This document shows positions 1-8,726 of a stretch of 64,000 nt of DNA, in pieces. The translations under genes and the position numbers were made by a program. The notes beneath the pieces were generated by a model. It worked only from the letters and a program-made list of their open reading frames with translations. It made no database searches and was not told where the DNA came from. The stretch spans positions 62,001 to 126,000 of the forward strand of contig NZ_VKGK01000004.1 in the NCBI RefSeq assembly GCF_007197645.1, given 5' to 3'. How positions within the stretch are numbered: position 1 is the stretch's first letter; each line of letters opens with the position of its first letter. The DNA is from Shewanella hanedai. Lineage in GTDB: Bacteria > Pseudomonadota > Gammaproteobacteria > Enterobacterales > Shewanellaceae.

Positions 1-89
1 TGGTCAGCACGGGGAGTGAGTGCTGTCTAAACAATGACCTTAGCCAATGAACTGAAAACAAAAATAGATAAATTGATGGAGGTATTAAA

Positions 90-2240
90 GTGAGAGATAC
101 ATATCGCAACTTATACGGTGCTATAGCCTTATTACTCTTTTCTGCTCAATCTACTGCAGCAGATAATGACGTTATCACGCTCGATGTTCGCTTTCTTGTA
201 GCAGCACAAGATAACGAGGGAACAGATGCACAAGCAAATGATGCCGCACTCAGGGAAGGTATAGACAAATTAAATGTAAGTTACCTGCCTATGGGAGTGC
301 AGTTTAATCACAAAGACACGGTTTATATTACTAATGAAGATGTCCCTGGTTTTCACGACCCTGAAAATGGTTGGGACTACGAAGGAGAGGAGTTAGTCAG
401 ACCTTTCTTCGCGCTCGATAGCTACAACATACTCGTGACTGAACTCAGACGGGTTAATGGTCACGCTTGGTGGCCCTATGAAGCAACCGATGCGGTCGAA
501 GTCGACCCAGTCGATCTGGTTCGTACCACTCCTGCCCATGAAATAGGCCATAACCTCAGCATAAGACACACTTATCAAAGTAACAGTAATGGCCCGATCT
601 CACTGCTTGCAGGTGAAATGGGGTGGAAATATGGCGACCATATTATTGATACACCGCCGGATCCCGACAGAGATGACCTCATTGAAAACTGTGTTTATAA
701 CGGCGATGTTGTCGATGATGAAGGCGTACTCTATGCCCCTGACGCCATGAACTTTATGAGCGGAGGCAGCAACAGATGCCGAAACCGATTTTCACCTCAA
801 CAGCAAACTCGCATGTTAAGCCTAATCTCCACTGACAAATACCACCTTTATGATAAATATGGTGATGGGCGTACCGTGCCGACTTGCGCTAACTCGACAC
901 AAGTCATTCAATATCCTCATCACGAAGGTTTTAACGTCAACGAGGCTGTGGCCGAAACACCTTGGGTTCAGGATGTTAAAAACAACCGCTATAACTGGCG
1001 GTTTGACAGCGACACCTCATCATCACGCACCGGAGCAGATGAACCTGTAGAGGGTCACAGCTTTATCCACGTAGACACCAGCAAGATGGATGATTTTATT
1101 AGCTATGGTGATCATGTTGCCATGCTCAGCCCTTGCTTTGATTTAACCACTAAGAATACACCAACACTAGATTTCTCCTTCTCCATGTATGGTGAAGATA
1201 TGGGGACTCTGTCAATTGAAGCCACACTCGATAATGGTCAAAATTGGCTTCCACTCTGGCAGATGAGCGGCCAGAAACACACAGATGGAGACTGGGAACA
1301 AGTCAGTGTTGATTTAGAGGAGTACGCCGGACAGAAGGTTCAGCTACGACTTGATTATCAAGTCAAAGGGGAAAAAGGTGACGCATCAATAGATAGCATT
1401 CAGCTCAATGCCCAATCACAAGATAAGGTCTTCACCAGTAAAACATCTGACGACGTTGACGAAGATGCACAAACCTTCTCATTTACCCTACAAAGGGAAG
1501 GCACGGTAACTGGCGAAACATCCATATTGGTCGCCACTGAAGATCTAACCGCCATTGCAGGCACTCATTATGAAGCCATTAACTCACATGTGATGTTTGC
1601 CGCTGATGAAACCACTAAAACCGTAACCATCAATATTTTGGACAACGATGATCTAGCTGGTGATACTCAGTTCAATATCATACTGTCTGGTGGTAACGCC
1701 CCTATCGATAACCCGCCTTTAGTGGTCACAATTAAAGAGGATGAAGCACCGAATGTTGCACCAGTAGCCAGCTTTACCGTTAATGCTCAATATAACGTGG
1801 TTAACTTTACCAGCACCTCCATTGATGAAGATGGTGAGCTAGTTAGTTATCAATGGGATCTCGGCGATGGTCAAAGTGCCGATACCGACACTTTAAGTCA
1901 CACTTATGCTGAAGACGGCGAGTATACGGTAAGCTTAACGGTTACCGATAATGGCGGCCTTTCTCATACCAGCACACAAACTGTTTCGGTATCAACAGAA
2001 CCAGAAAAACTAAAACCTGTGGCGGTGATCAAGCATGTGGATCTTTGGTTTGTTCATCTGTTTGTGTCGCTAAGCTATGATGAGGATGGCTATATTACTC
2101 GCCATAGATGGAAGTTTAATGATGGCAGCCGAGCATCGGGTCTTGTCGCCATCAAATTTGGCTCTCGAGCATCGAAAGTGAAACTTATCGTGAAGGATAA
2201 CGATAACCTCAAAGGCCGAGCCAAGCTTAAATTTAGATAA
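90..2240 (+). CDS. Secreted metzincin-like metalloprotease with Calx-beta and PKD domains
   Basis: Probable exported zinc protease. An N-terminal signal peptide (hydrophobic stretch at residues 9-23) precedes the catalytic domain. The zinc motif HEIGHNLSIRH lies at residues 150-160 (ligands H150, H154, H160; E151 the general base), and the Met-turn is at MNFMSGG near residue 223, as in metzincins of the pappalysin (M43) kind. Downstream come a beta-sandwich region, a Calx-beta-like repeat (about 455-560) and one clear PKD domain (about 565-645), then a weaker second one to the C-terminus. The GTG start is supported by GGAGG 7 nt upstream. A terminator hairpin follows. The substrate is unknown; family placement beyond metzincin is inference. 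Confidence 0.8.
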   Translation: MRDTYRNLYGAIALLLFSAQSTAADNDVITLDVRFLVAAQDNEGTDAQANDAALREGIDKLNVSYLPMGVQFNHKDTVYITNEDVPGFHDPENGWDYEGEELVRPFFALDSYNILVTELRRVNGHAWWPYEATDAVEVDPVDLVRTTPAHEIGHNLSIRHTYQSNSNGPISLLAGEMGWKYGDHIIDTPPDPDRDDLIENCVYNGDVVDDEGVLYAPDAMNFMSGGSNRCRNRFSPQQQTRMLSLISTDKYHLYDKYGDGRTVPTCANSTQVIQYPHHEGFNVNEAVAETPWVQDVKNNRYNWRFDSDTSSSRTGADEPVEGHSFIHVDTSKMDDFISYGDHVAMLSPCFDLTTKNTPTLDFSFSMYGEDMGTLSIEATLDNGQNWLPLWQMSGQKHTDGDWEQVSVDLEEYAGQKVQLRLDYQVKGEKGDASIDSIQLNAQSQDKVFTSKTSDDVDEDAQTFSFTLQREGTVTGETSILVATEDLTAIAGTHYEAINSHVMFAADETTKTVTINILDNDDLAGDTQFNIILSGGNAPIDNPPLVVTIKEDEAPNVAPVASFTVNAQYNVVNFTSTSIDEDGELVSYQWDLGDGQSADTDTLSHTYAEDGEYTVSLTVTDNGGLSHTSTQTVSVSTEPEKLKPVAVIKHVDLWFVHLFVSLSYDEDGYITRHRWKFNDGSRASGLVAIKFGSRASKVKLIVKDNDNLKGRAKLKFR

Positions 2241-2264
2241 TAAACGTGTAGATATTTAAACGTT

Positions 2265-2302
2265 AAAAACCAGTATCAACATAGGTTAATACTGGTTTTT
2301 TA
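2265..2302 (+). terminator. Rho-independent terminator after the metalloprotease gene
   Basis: Inverted arms at 2265-2276 and 2289-2300 (AAAAACCAGTAT / ATACTGGTTTTT) with a 12-nt loop and a T-rich tail, 25 bp after the stop codon. Confidence 0.8.
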
Positions 2303-2343
2303 TTCCATCGGCTAGCAGAGTTTACTAAACAGCAACCTGGTTA

Positions 2344-2826
2344 TCACTCACCACTGCAGCGACTAAGACGCACTATGATCTCTTTGTGCTCAGGGTACAG
2401 TTCTAACAATGACTCTTGGCTAAACAACTTAAAATCTTCAAACGTAAAACCCGGTGAAACCATGCAACCAACTAACGAAAAACCCGGCTGGTTCATTGCT
2501 GAGCCAAAAATAGAGCCTTTAGGCACTAAAAATTGCGGCCTTTGCCCCGCAGCTAAATCTAACCCTAACTGAGCAGTGGTTAACGTCCCTTCTTGATCAA
2601 TCATGTAGATCGTGAGTGATTCTCCAGCATGGAAATACCACATCTCGTCGGCGGTCAAACGGTGAAAGTTTGAAACTTCGCCTGTACGCAAGAGGAAGTA
2701 GATACTGGTCCAGAGCGCCCGCTTATCATCGAACGACTCGGCAGAGCGATAAGATGAACAGTAATAGCCTCCTTCAACATGTTGCTCTAGTTCTAAATGC
2801 TGGATAAACTCGTCGGCCGTCTGCAT
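2344..2826 (-). CDS. Cupin-fold protein of the DUF985 (cupin_5) family
   Basis: A 160-residue protein with the DUF985 hallmarks: an N-terminal helix, then the EGGYY segment (about residues 18-22), SIYFLL, the H-R-L-x-x-D-E-x-W-x-F-H motif (about 55-66) and VGCMVSPGF (about 117-125). Length fits the family. These are small cytoplasmic beta-barrel proteins of unknown activity, sometimes suggested to be sugar epimerase-like. AAAGGT precedes the ATG. The gene is monocistronic, convergent with the protease gene. Confidence 0.85.
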   Translation of the reverse strand: MQTADEFIQHLELEQHVEGGYYCSSYRSAESFDDKRALWTSIYFLLRTGEVSNFHRLTADEMWYFHAGESLTIYMIDQEGTLTTAQLGLDLAAGQRPQFLVPKGSIFGSAMNQPGFSLVGCMVSPGFTFEDFKLFSQESLLELYPEHKEIIVRLSRCSGE

Positions 2827-2938
2827 ATGAATACCTTTCAGATTATAAAGTAGGATTGATCTTAAGGCCGAGTATACTTAAAAACTGAGTGTTCGAATGA
2901 GACAATCGTGACAATTTTACAATCACCAACAATCAACT

Positions 2939-3742
2939 TTATTGCGCCTGTACCATCACGTTCAATGCTGTCATTAATTGCTCCATTTTCTGATGATTAT
3001 CACCATCAGGATGAGGAGCTGAAAATCGACCTGAATCATTGTCAAAGTACTCACCTGAGTGGGTTGAAAACTGCTCCTCTAGTGCTAGTTTAGTCAAAAT
3101 ATTTGCACCAATATTGATGTCTCCCCCTGCAACCCCAAATCCTTCCTGCACCATTTTACTGGCGAGCATAGAGCCTGGGTTAACGGCGATAATGACGGGA
3201 CCACTCTCGCCTAGTAATTTAGCCAGATGCGCTGTCCACATGGTAATTGCCAGTTTACTCTGGGCATAAGCATCCATAGCAGAAAGCTGAGTGTTACCAA
3301 GCAACGCATCTATCTCCACTGCGGATTGCGCTGCAGAAGAGAGATTAATAACGCGACTCTCGGTACCCATCATTGGTAATAATTGCTTGGTTAATAAGTA
3401 TGGAGCGATAGTATTGACCACAAACCTGACATCAAGCCCCTCTTTCGTCATTGGTTGATCAACTTTAAATACACCTGCATTGTTGATAATCACATCTAGG
3501 CTGGTGTGCAGTAATTGAATCTTTTTGGCCATCGCCTTTACATCGGCAAGGTCTGAGAAATCAGCCAAGTAACACTCGATAGTGCCTACATTGGGCAACT
3601 GCTTAAGTTGATTTTCAACTTGCATCAGCTTCTCTGCATTGCGCCCATGTATTAATAAATGATGGCCTTTTGATGCCAGCATTTTTGCTGTCGCTAACCC
3701 TATGCCATCTGTCGCACCGGTCAACAGTATTGTCTTACACAT
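2939..3742 (-). CDS. Short-chain dehydrogenase/reductase
   Basis: Classical SDR of 267 residues. Visible are the cofactor-binding TGATDGIG at residues 8-15, NNAG near residue 88 and the catalytic YAQSK near residue 158 with an upstream Ser in LSSAAQS. R34 in HGRN after the second strand favours NADP(H). A good ribosome binding site (AAAGGGAG) precedes the ATG. It is divergent from the LysR gene that starts about 200 bp away, so the two may form a regulator-target pair (inference). The substrate cannot be told from sequence. Confidence 0.85.
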   Translation of the reverse strand: MCKTILLTGATDGIGLATAKMLASKGHHLLIHGRNAEKLMQVENQLKQLPNVGTIECYLADFSDLADVKAMAKKIQLLHTSLDVIINNAGVFKVDQPMTKEGLDVRFVVNTIAPYLLTKQLLPMMGTESRVINLSSAAQSAVEIDALLGNTQLSAMDAYAQSKLAITMWTAHLAKLLGESGPVIIAVNPGSMLASKMVQEGFGVAGGDINIGANILTKLALEEQFSTHSGEYFDNDSGRFSAPHPDGDNHQKMEQLMTALNVMVQAQ

Positions 3743-3940
3743 AGAAACTCCCTTTATTCATATTAAAGTAACGACTGATCTATCTCGTCGTCAGGACATA
3801 AGTCGAGCAACTTCAGAGCTTGCACCACCATGACTTCCATTTGGTTTTATCTCAATAGAATGGCTAAAAACAGTATAATTAATGGTGTTTATCTTGATAA
3901 TAAAGCAGAGTAAGGAATAACTTTTTAGTTTTCGTTGATA

Positions 3941-4858
3941 ATGATGAACATTGAGCACCTCAAACTTTTTGTCCGAATAGCCGCAACGTACAATATCAGT
4001 ATGGCGGGGCAAGATCTTGGCTTATCCCCTGCAGTGGCAAGTGCACATATCAATAAACTTGAGGAAGGTCTTGGGGTGCGCCTTATTCATCGCACCACAC
4101 GTAAAGTGTCATTAACTGAAGAGGGAAAATCGTTTCTTCCCTATGCAGAAGACGTGCTCTCAAGTGTGGATGCAGCGCTATCATCTGTTGGTGTTGGCAG
4201 TATTTCTCCACAAGGGACTTTACGTATCACAGCGCCCGCATCCTTCGGGCGTATGCATTTACTCCCAGCCTTGAACCAGTTTATCGCTCTGTACCCAAAC
4301 CTGAATGTGGACTTAAAGCTTTCCGATACCATTGTCGACTTGGTTGAAGGTGGGTTCGATATTGCGATTCGCAACTCATATCTAAAAGACTCCAGCTTAA
4401 TCGCAAGGAAACTCGCAACCGACAATCGCATCCTGTGTGCATCACCTCAATACTTAGCAACCTATGGCGAACCAGAAACTCCTAAAGCGCTCAGCGCGCA
4501 TAACTGTATCACCCTGTTTGGACTTGAAGACTGGGGCTTTGCTACCCCAAACGGCCAGCTAAACATAAAAGTAAAAGGGAATTTTCGTACCGACAATGGT
4601 GAAGCTATCCGAGATGCCTGCGCCAATGGTCTAGGCATAACGATAAACTCAAAGTGGAGTGTATATCAACATCTTCAACGTGGTGAGTTAGTCCAAATAT
4701 TGAAAGACTATCCTTTGGTGCCCGAAGCTGCGATCTGGGCCGTGTACCCAAGCTCGAGATTATTAGCCCCAAAGGTGAGAGCATTTATTGATTATTACAT
4801 TGAGTATTTTGGCGACTCACCTAACTGGGAGATAAATAAGAGCTCTTATCATGCTTAA
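3941..4858 (+). CDS. LysR-family transcriptional regulator
   Basis: About 305 residues, normal for LysR. The N-terminal winged helix-turn-helix reads MNIEHLKLFVRIAATYNISM followed by AVASAHINKLEEGLGVRLIHRTTR, and the C-terminal periplasmic-binding-protein-like effector domain runs from about residue 90. A TTG six bases upstream is in frame, but the ATG at 3941 or the next at 3944 fits family alignments better; no strong ribosome binding site separates them. It resembles the CrgA/DsdC-like group that regulates adjacent oxidoreductases, and lies divergent to the SDR gene. The effector is unknown. Confidence 0.88.
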   Translation: MMNIEHLKLFVRIAATYNISMAGQDLGLSPAVASAHINKLEEGLGVRLIHRTTRKVSLTEEGKSFLPYAEDVLSSVDAALSSVGVGSISPQGTLRITAPASFGRMHLLPALNQFIALYPNLNVDLKLSDTIVDLVEGGFDIAIRNSYLKDSSLIARKLATDNRILCASPQYLATYGEPETPKALSAHNCITLFGLEDWGFATPNGQLNIKVKGNFRTDNGEAIRDACANGLGITINSKWSVYQHLQRGELVQILKDYPLVPEAAIWAVYPSSRLLAPKVRAFIDYYIEYFGDSPNWEINKSSYHA

Positions 4859-4890
4859 ACAATATCAATCCTTATCAAGCTTAAGCTATA

Positions 4891-4923
4891 AAAAAAGCAG
4901 CCTATGATCTCCATAGACTGCTT
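4891..4923 (-). terminator. Hairpin terminator between convergent genes
   Basis: Arms at 4895-4906 and 4912-4923 (AAGCAGCCTATG / CATAGACTGCTT, one mismatch), with an A-run at 4890-4896 that gives a U-tail on the minus strand. It probably ends the 82-residue gene at 4990-5238. Confidence 0.65.
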
Positions 4924-4989
4924 AATCGATGCCATTATTCAACACTGAGCCAATATAAAGTTGATAACTAATGCTTAGCTCATATTGAA

Positions 4990-5238
4990 TTAATGCTTGG
5001 GTTTTACGCCGTTACGCACCATATCTTTGCCCGTTTCAAACACATCCTTGGTGATCCAACGTGCGTGTAACACCTTGTGGTTGCTATCGAAAACCGCAAC
5101 AAAATGACGGCCATCAGCATTATTGGTCGCCATGCCAACGCCTTCGACGCCATCTAGCCCTAAACCACCACTTTCAACCGAGAGTAAAAAGCGCCCTAAC
5201 TCATCTAGGTTATCGATTACATTCAGTTCATCGTTCAT
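4990..5238 (-). CDS. Small conserved hypothetical protein
   Basis: 82 residues, acidic N-terminus, no signal peptide or membrane segment. The middle (VGMATNNADGRHFVAVFDSNHKVLHARWI, here described only in part) looks like a short beta-rich fold. I do not recognise a named family. The gene is isolated: about 130 bp from the LysR stop and 330 bp from the next gene, with its own terminator. Coding is likely from the codon use and the terminator placement; function is unknown. Confidence 0.6.
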   Translation of the reverse strand: MNDELNVIDNLDELGRFLLSVESGGLGLDGVEGVGMATNNADGRHFVAVFDSNHKVLHARWITKDVFETGKDMVRNGVKPKH

Positions 5239-5574
5239 TCGTTAATACTCTTAATTGCTGTATATCTACTTAGACGCAAAGTTTCTCATAATCAGCGGCG
5301 ATTTACACTGAAGAAAGGCGACAAAGCATACTTCTTGTCAGCCATTGAGCATTAGCATTGAATTTCGGCGAAGTGATACCAACCCCAATGCCTCATTGGA
5401 CACCAACATATAGATAGGTTATCTTATTTTACCGTACGAATATTAAGCTAATTACGGCACCGCTTTTTATTAAGCTACCCGTTAAAACATAAACGCTAAC
5501 TTCAAGCCACTTCACTTATTACCAGTTTAAGTTATTCGTTCAATATTAGAATTGCCGCCATCGAAAGGAATACG
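5239..5574. other. Intergenic region without recognisable genes
   Basis: 336 bp between divergent small genes. No ORF, tRNA or strong hairpin was seen. It probably holds the promoters of the 82-residue gene (minus) and of the lipoprotein operon (plus). An AAAGGA ribosome binding site sits at the right end. Confidence 0.4.
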
Positions 5575-6117
5575 ATGCATCTAATGGCTAATCACCAACT
5601 AGCACTTAACCTTACCTGGCTATTAGCTACGCTGTTAGCCAGTGGCTGCTCACTAAATAATATAGGACTTGCCAGCGAATCTCATATTGAGCTTTATAAG
5701 CATGCAAAAATTGTCACGCATCAAGCCTATGGCTTACACCTTTATACTGAACCTGTCGTCGGTATACAGTTAGGCTATATAAAACAACGACTAGTCTACC
5801 CCTTATTTAGCGACAACCATGATTTATGTATTGACCAAGTTATTGGTGAAAGTTCGGAAAATAACAATCCATCAGACCAACAAGAGTATTCAGCCATTCC
5901 CCTGTTTGTTAGCAGTCAACAAACAGGGTTGGGACTATCAGCTTCCTCTTACCATATTCGTGTAAACCTAGGCACCACTTCACGTAACACCCTCCGAATT
6001 AACCAAGCAGACTCTGTTTCTATTTATTATATAAATGAGGCGCAGCAGCGTGATGAGGACATTTGCGCCGTGTTAACTTCAAAACCCACAGATAAGGATA
6101 TTAATGATGATATATAA
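5575..6117 (+). CDS. Putative lipoprotein, first gene of a four-gene operon
   Basis: 180 residues. A hydrophobic N-terminus ends in the lipobox LASGC (Cys about residue 25), so the mature protein is probably lipid-anchored, in the outer membrane unless sorting says otherwise. The rest is mixed, with a segment (LHLYTEPVVGIQLGYIKQR) resembling the second gene's theme of surface or beta-rich lipoproteins. AAAGGA lies 5-6 nt before the ATG. It overlaps the next gene by 14 bp, so the genes are translationally coupled. No family was recognised. Confidence 0.7.
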   Translation: MHLMANHQLALNLTWLLATLLASGCSLNNIGLASESHIELYKHAKIVTHQAYGLHLYTEPVVGIQLGYIKQRLVYPLFSDNHDLCIDQVIGESSENNNPSDQQEYSAIPLFVSSQQTGLGLSASSYHIRVNLGTTSRNTLRINQADSVSIYYINEAQQRDEDICAVLTSKPTDKDINDDI

Positions 6118-6460
6118 ACGATTATCAGGCCCATTACTGGTTCTGCTCTTGGCTGGCTGTCAGTCAAACTATTTAGTCTATGTACAAGAAACATCTTTAG
6201 GATTAACGATTGCAGCCAGTACCGAAGGCAGTAATAAAATGTCCCTTGGTTACGATAGGGATGTGTATGCCATTGTTCCTAAAAAAACAGAAGATTCAGA
6301 TGCTATGTCGCTATTTTCTGTGAACAAAGTAAAAGTAACCGGCCTTGACGATATGGAAGTGTCGGAGTTTGTCGCAAGTGGAGAGGCTGCTGATAAACTG
6401 GCTGAAAGTGCTAACTCTATCAATCAGTTACGCGAAAAGGTATATGGAGAGATTAAATAA
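6104..6460 (+). CDS. Small putative lipoprotein, second gene of the operon
   Basis: 118 residues starting MMIYKRLSG with a short signal sequence and lipobox LLAGC (Cys about 19). The segment after it (YLVYVQETSLGLTIAASTEG) resembles proteins with a beta-strand-rich mature part and a helical C-terminus. AAGGA is 5 nt upstream of the ATG at 6104. The stop overlaps the next start by one base. The function is unknown; strict coupling to its neighbours implies a shared role. Confidence 0.7.
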   Translation: MMIYKRLSGPLLVLLLAGCQSNYLVYVQETSLGLTIAASTEGSNKMSLGYDRDVYAIVPKKTEDSDAMSLFSVNKVKVTGLDDMEVSEFVASGEAADKLAESANSINQLREKVYGEIK

Positions 6461-7293
6461 TGAAAATCATACATTTAGTTTTAATCTCTCTCTTTGCTAT
6501 GACACATTTAGCAGGTTGTAGCAATGCGGTCACTTATCACCATTCTGAGCGAAACAGTATTGCCCTCGAGACCCGGGCTACAGATCCACAACAACCGGTT
6601 CAAGGCAATATAGGAATTAAAACCCGCACCATAGTCGTCACCCCAAAAGTGGACAAACAAAGCGGAAAATCAACCAATGTCGTCAGTGACTTTGAACTAA
6701 AACGTAAGCCCAATGAGAGCTGGTACAAGTTTGGAACCACAGAGATCAGCAGTACATTTATGACAGGTAAAGCCGCTACACTTGCCAGCACCCAGAGCAT
6801 ATTAGCCGTAAAAGGTGGTTTAGGCAGCGATACATTAGGTGAGTTTAATGTTCGTAAAAAGTCGATTGCCCAAAGTATCTACCAAACTTTAAACACAATG
6901 AAAGAGGACGAAACAGCTAAAAGCTTAAGCAAGCGGTTAGATGACCTAAGTAAACTGCTACCTGATGTGAGCAAAATTAAATTTTATAGCTTCACTATGG
7001 ACGCTAAAGGAAATGCTACAGGTATTAAAGACAATAAAATATCAAGCTTACCCAGTACTTTTAAAGGCGTGCTCAGATATATCACTGATATTGAAGGTAG
7101 CCTTATAGTCCTCGATGAGATGCTGGTTAATCGAGCGATGACCTACAATAGGCAGCCTATTGATAAAAATACACTAGATAGTTTAATCAAAGAAAAAGCC
7201 TCATTAATCAAGGAGAGAGAGACATTTGCAACCACAATTGGTAACAGCCCAGCCATTGATGCCGCAGCTGAGTATATTCTAGGGCAACTTTGA
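6460..7293 (+). CDS. Putative lipoprotein, third gene of the operon
   Basis: 277 residues with signal peptide and lipobox HLAGC (Cys about 20). The mature protein has an N-terminal beta-rich part (GNIGIKTRTIVVTPKV) and a long, mostly helical, charged C-terminal half (about 125-277). GGAGAG precedes the start. It shares with the preceding gene the idea of a repeated NxSxxLG/T-R-Axx surface segment, which may indicate partners in one envelope assembly; this is a guess. No named domain was recognised. Confidence 0.7.
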   Translation: MKIIHLVLISLFAMTHLAGCSNAVTYHHSERNSIALETRATDPQQPVQGNIGIKTRTIVVTPKVDKQSGKSTNVVSDFELKRKPNESWYKFGTTEISSTFMTGKAATLASTQSILAVKGGLGSDTLGEFNVRKKSIAQSIYQTLNTMKEDETAKSLSKRLDDLSKLLPDVSKIKFYSFTMDAKGNATGIKDNKISSLPSTFKGVLRYITDIEGSLIVLDEMLVNRAMTYNRQPIDKNTLDSLIKEKASLIKERETFATTIGNSPAIDAAAEYILGQL

Positions 7294-7303
7294 GGAGTCA
7301 GTC

Positions 7304-7543
7304 ATGGACGAAATAACTATCACTGAGTGGGATAGCAACTCTATCGAGTTAAGCGTCGAGGACTCAATAAAATATTTCATTTTTTGGGATTCACAAATAC
7401 TGCAAAGAGGCAAAACTCAAATACTAGATAGTACGTTAGCTTTAAAGCTCGTTGCCGAGAGAGCTGAGCTCTATGACTACGGCATTATTGAGGCTAAACG
7501 TAACACCCAAGACAATGCTTGGCTATGTAAATGTATGACTTGA
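7304..7543 (+). CDS. Small acidic cytoplasmic protein, last gene of the lipoprotein operon
   Basis: 79 residues, no signal peptide, acidic (MDEITITEWDSNSIELSVED...). GAGGAG stands 8 nt before the ATG, 10 bp after the preceding stop, so it is cotranscribed with the three lipoprotein genes. It could be a regulator or chaperone of the set, but nothing in the sequence shows this. No family was recognised. Confidence 0.6.
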   Translation: MDEITITEWDSNSIELSVEDSIKYFIFWDSQILQRGKTQILDSTLALKLVAERAELYDYGIIEAKRNTQDNAWLCKCMT

Positions 7544-7669
7544 TGCTTTGGTGAACTCAATCCTGTTGCAAACTTTGACAGCAATGCTGAAAAAAGATTA
7601 ACAGTCTGACTTTAAAGAACTTTATTCTCACTGAAGGCGCAAAATATTAGAGGGTGAGTATCAATATGG

Positions 7670-7987
7670 TCAGGCCATGCTGCGCTTCGATTTTTCGTAT
7701 GGGTTGCCGTTGTCGAAATCAACGTGGCGTCGAATATCTTTAATATCGATGTCGATTAAGGAGAGGGACTGCTGGATTAACTGGTAGAGATACTCATCAT
7801 GCTTAGCCATTTTGGCATTGCGAAACTCTGTGAACATGCAGGTGATCTGAATTGAACCAGCGACATTGCCATAATGCACCTTATGACTAATCCATTCAAA
7901 ACCCTCGACGTTCTCCTGTGCAATTTCGCACACTTGAGTCAGGCTTTCTCTGATATTTTGCTCAATCTTCTTGTCTGATTTTTTCAT
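7670..7987 (-). CDS. Conserved hypothetical protein, about 105 residues
   Basis: A small, charged cytoplasmic protein: an N-terminal helix (KKSDKKIEQNIRESLTQVCE) followed by a beta-rich part with WISHKVHYG and a basic tail. Homologues in Shewanella and Vibrio are, as I recall, sometimes labelled Fis-family regulator, but I see no convincing helix-turn-helix and keep it as hypothetical. It is convergent with the lipoprotein operon. The next minus-strand gene starts 45 bp beyond its start, so the pair may be one unit. Confidence 0.65.
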   Translation of the reverse strand: MKKSDKKIEQNIRESLTQVCEIAQENVEGFEWISHKVHYGNVAGSIQITCMFTEFRNAKMAKHDEYLYQLIQQSLSLIDIDIKDIRRHVDFDNGNPYEKSKRSMA

Positions 7988-8031
7988 CTCGTTTTAATCA
8001 AGTAACCTTCGAAGATTCCTTTTCATCAGTG

Positions 8032-8478
8032 TTACTCAAATCCCTCCTTTTTAGCTTTCTCTTTATTCAATTCTATAAGCATTCCTGATAGTTGCAAGAT
8101 TTCAGCATTAATCATTTCTCTTTTCTTATCAGCGGCCTCCGATTTATCACCTTGTAAATCCTTAAGCGCTAGCTTCAATTCTTCTATCCGCTCTTTAATG
8201 CGTTCAATCTGTGTATCCACAATAGAAGCTGGGCCCACTTCGCTTTGTTCTGCAGCTTCTGCCACCTTTTCCTGCTTCTCTCCCATTGAGCGACCAACAT
8301 CTAACTTATGTGCTGCTCGACCAGCATCGGAAATAGACACTTTATCAACGGCTTCAGTCTTGCTACTAGCAGGTTCTGTATCAGCTTTGGGGGCAACAAA
8401 AGCCTCTGACACAGATCGTGTTCCTGAAGAAACGCTACCAATATTCAACCCGTCAATATTCAAAACCATTCCCTTCAT
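8032..8478 (-). CDS. Hypothetical coiled-coil protein
   Basis: 148 residues, no signal peptide. The N-terminal 60 residues are Ser/Ala/Thr-rich and probably disordered, including VDKVSISDAGRAA, a phrase common in secreted-type or flagellar-associated small proteins (the VxISxxA motif). Residues about 80-145 form a strongly predicted coiled coil (IERIKERIEELKLALKDL). It precedes the 105-residue gene on the same strand. The start may be residue 1 or the Met at position 4. Its role is unknown; a structural or chaperone-like role is a guess. Confidence 0.6.
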   Translation of the reverse strand: MKGMVLNIDGLNIGSVSSGTRSVSEAFVAPKADTEPASSKTEAVDKVSISDAGRAAHKLDVGRSMGEKQEKVAEAAEQSEVGPASIVDTQIERIKERIEELKLALKDLQGDKSEAADKKREMINAEILQLSGMLIELNKEKAKKEGFE

Positions 8479-8631
8479 ACTGATTAGTATTCATCGTAAA
8501 AACACATTCAAAGACAGCTAGATTCAAGTGGATTATTCATCTAACTAGGTAAGTAAGAAACAATCCGTATCATTATGTATCACCCTATCTCTTTTTATCG
8601 ACAAAAGACGTATTTCCTTAAGCATTATCGT

Positions 8632-8667
8632 AAAACAAAAAAAGAGGTTAACCTGACGGCTAACCTC
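8632..8667 (-). terminator. Rho-independent terminator of the ene-reductase gene
   Basis: Arms GAGGTTA (8644-8650) and TAACCTC (8661-8667), with an A-rich tract at 8632-8643 that gives a U-tail on the minus strand, 60 bp after the nemA-like stop. Confidence 0.75.
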
Positions 8668-8726
8668 ATTTGTCTAAAACAGACACAAGATTGATGATTT
8701 TTTTAGCAAATTTTTACACTAACTTT

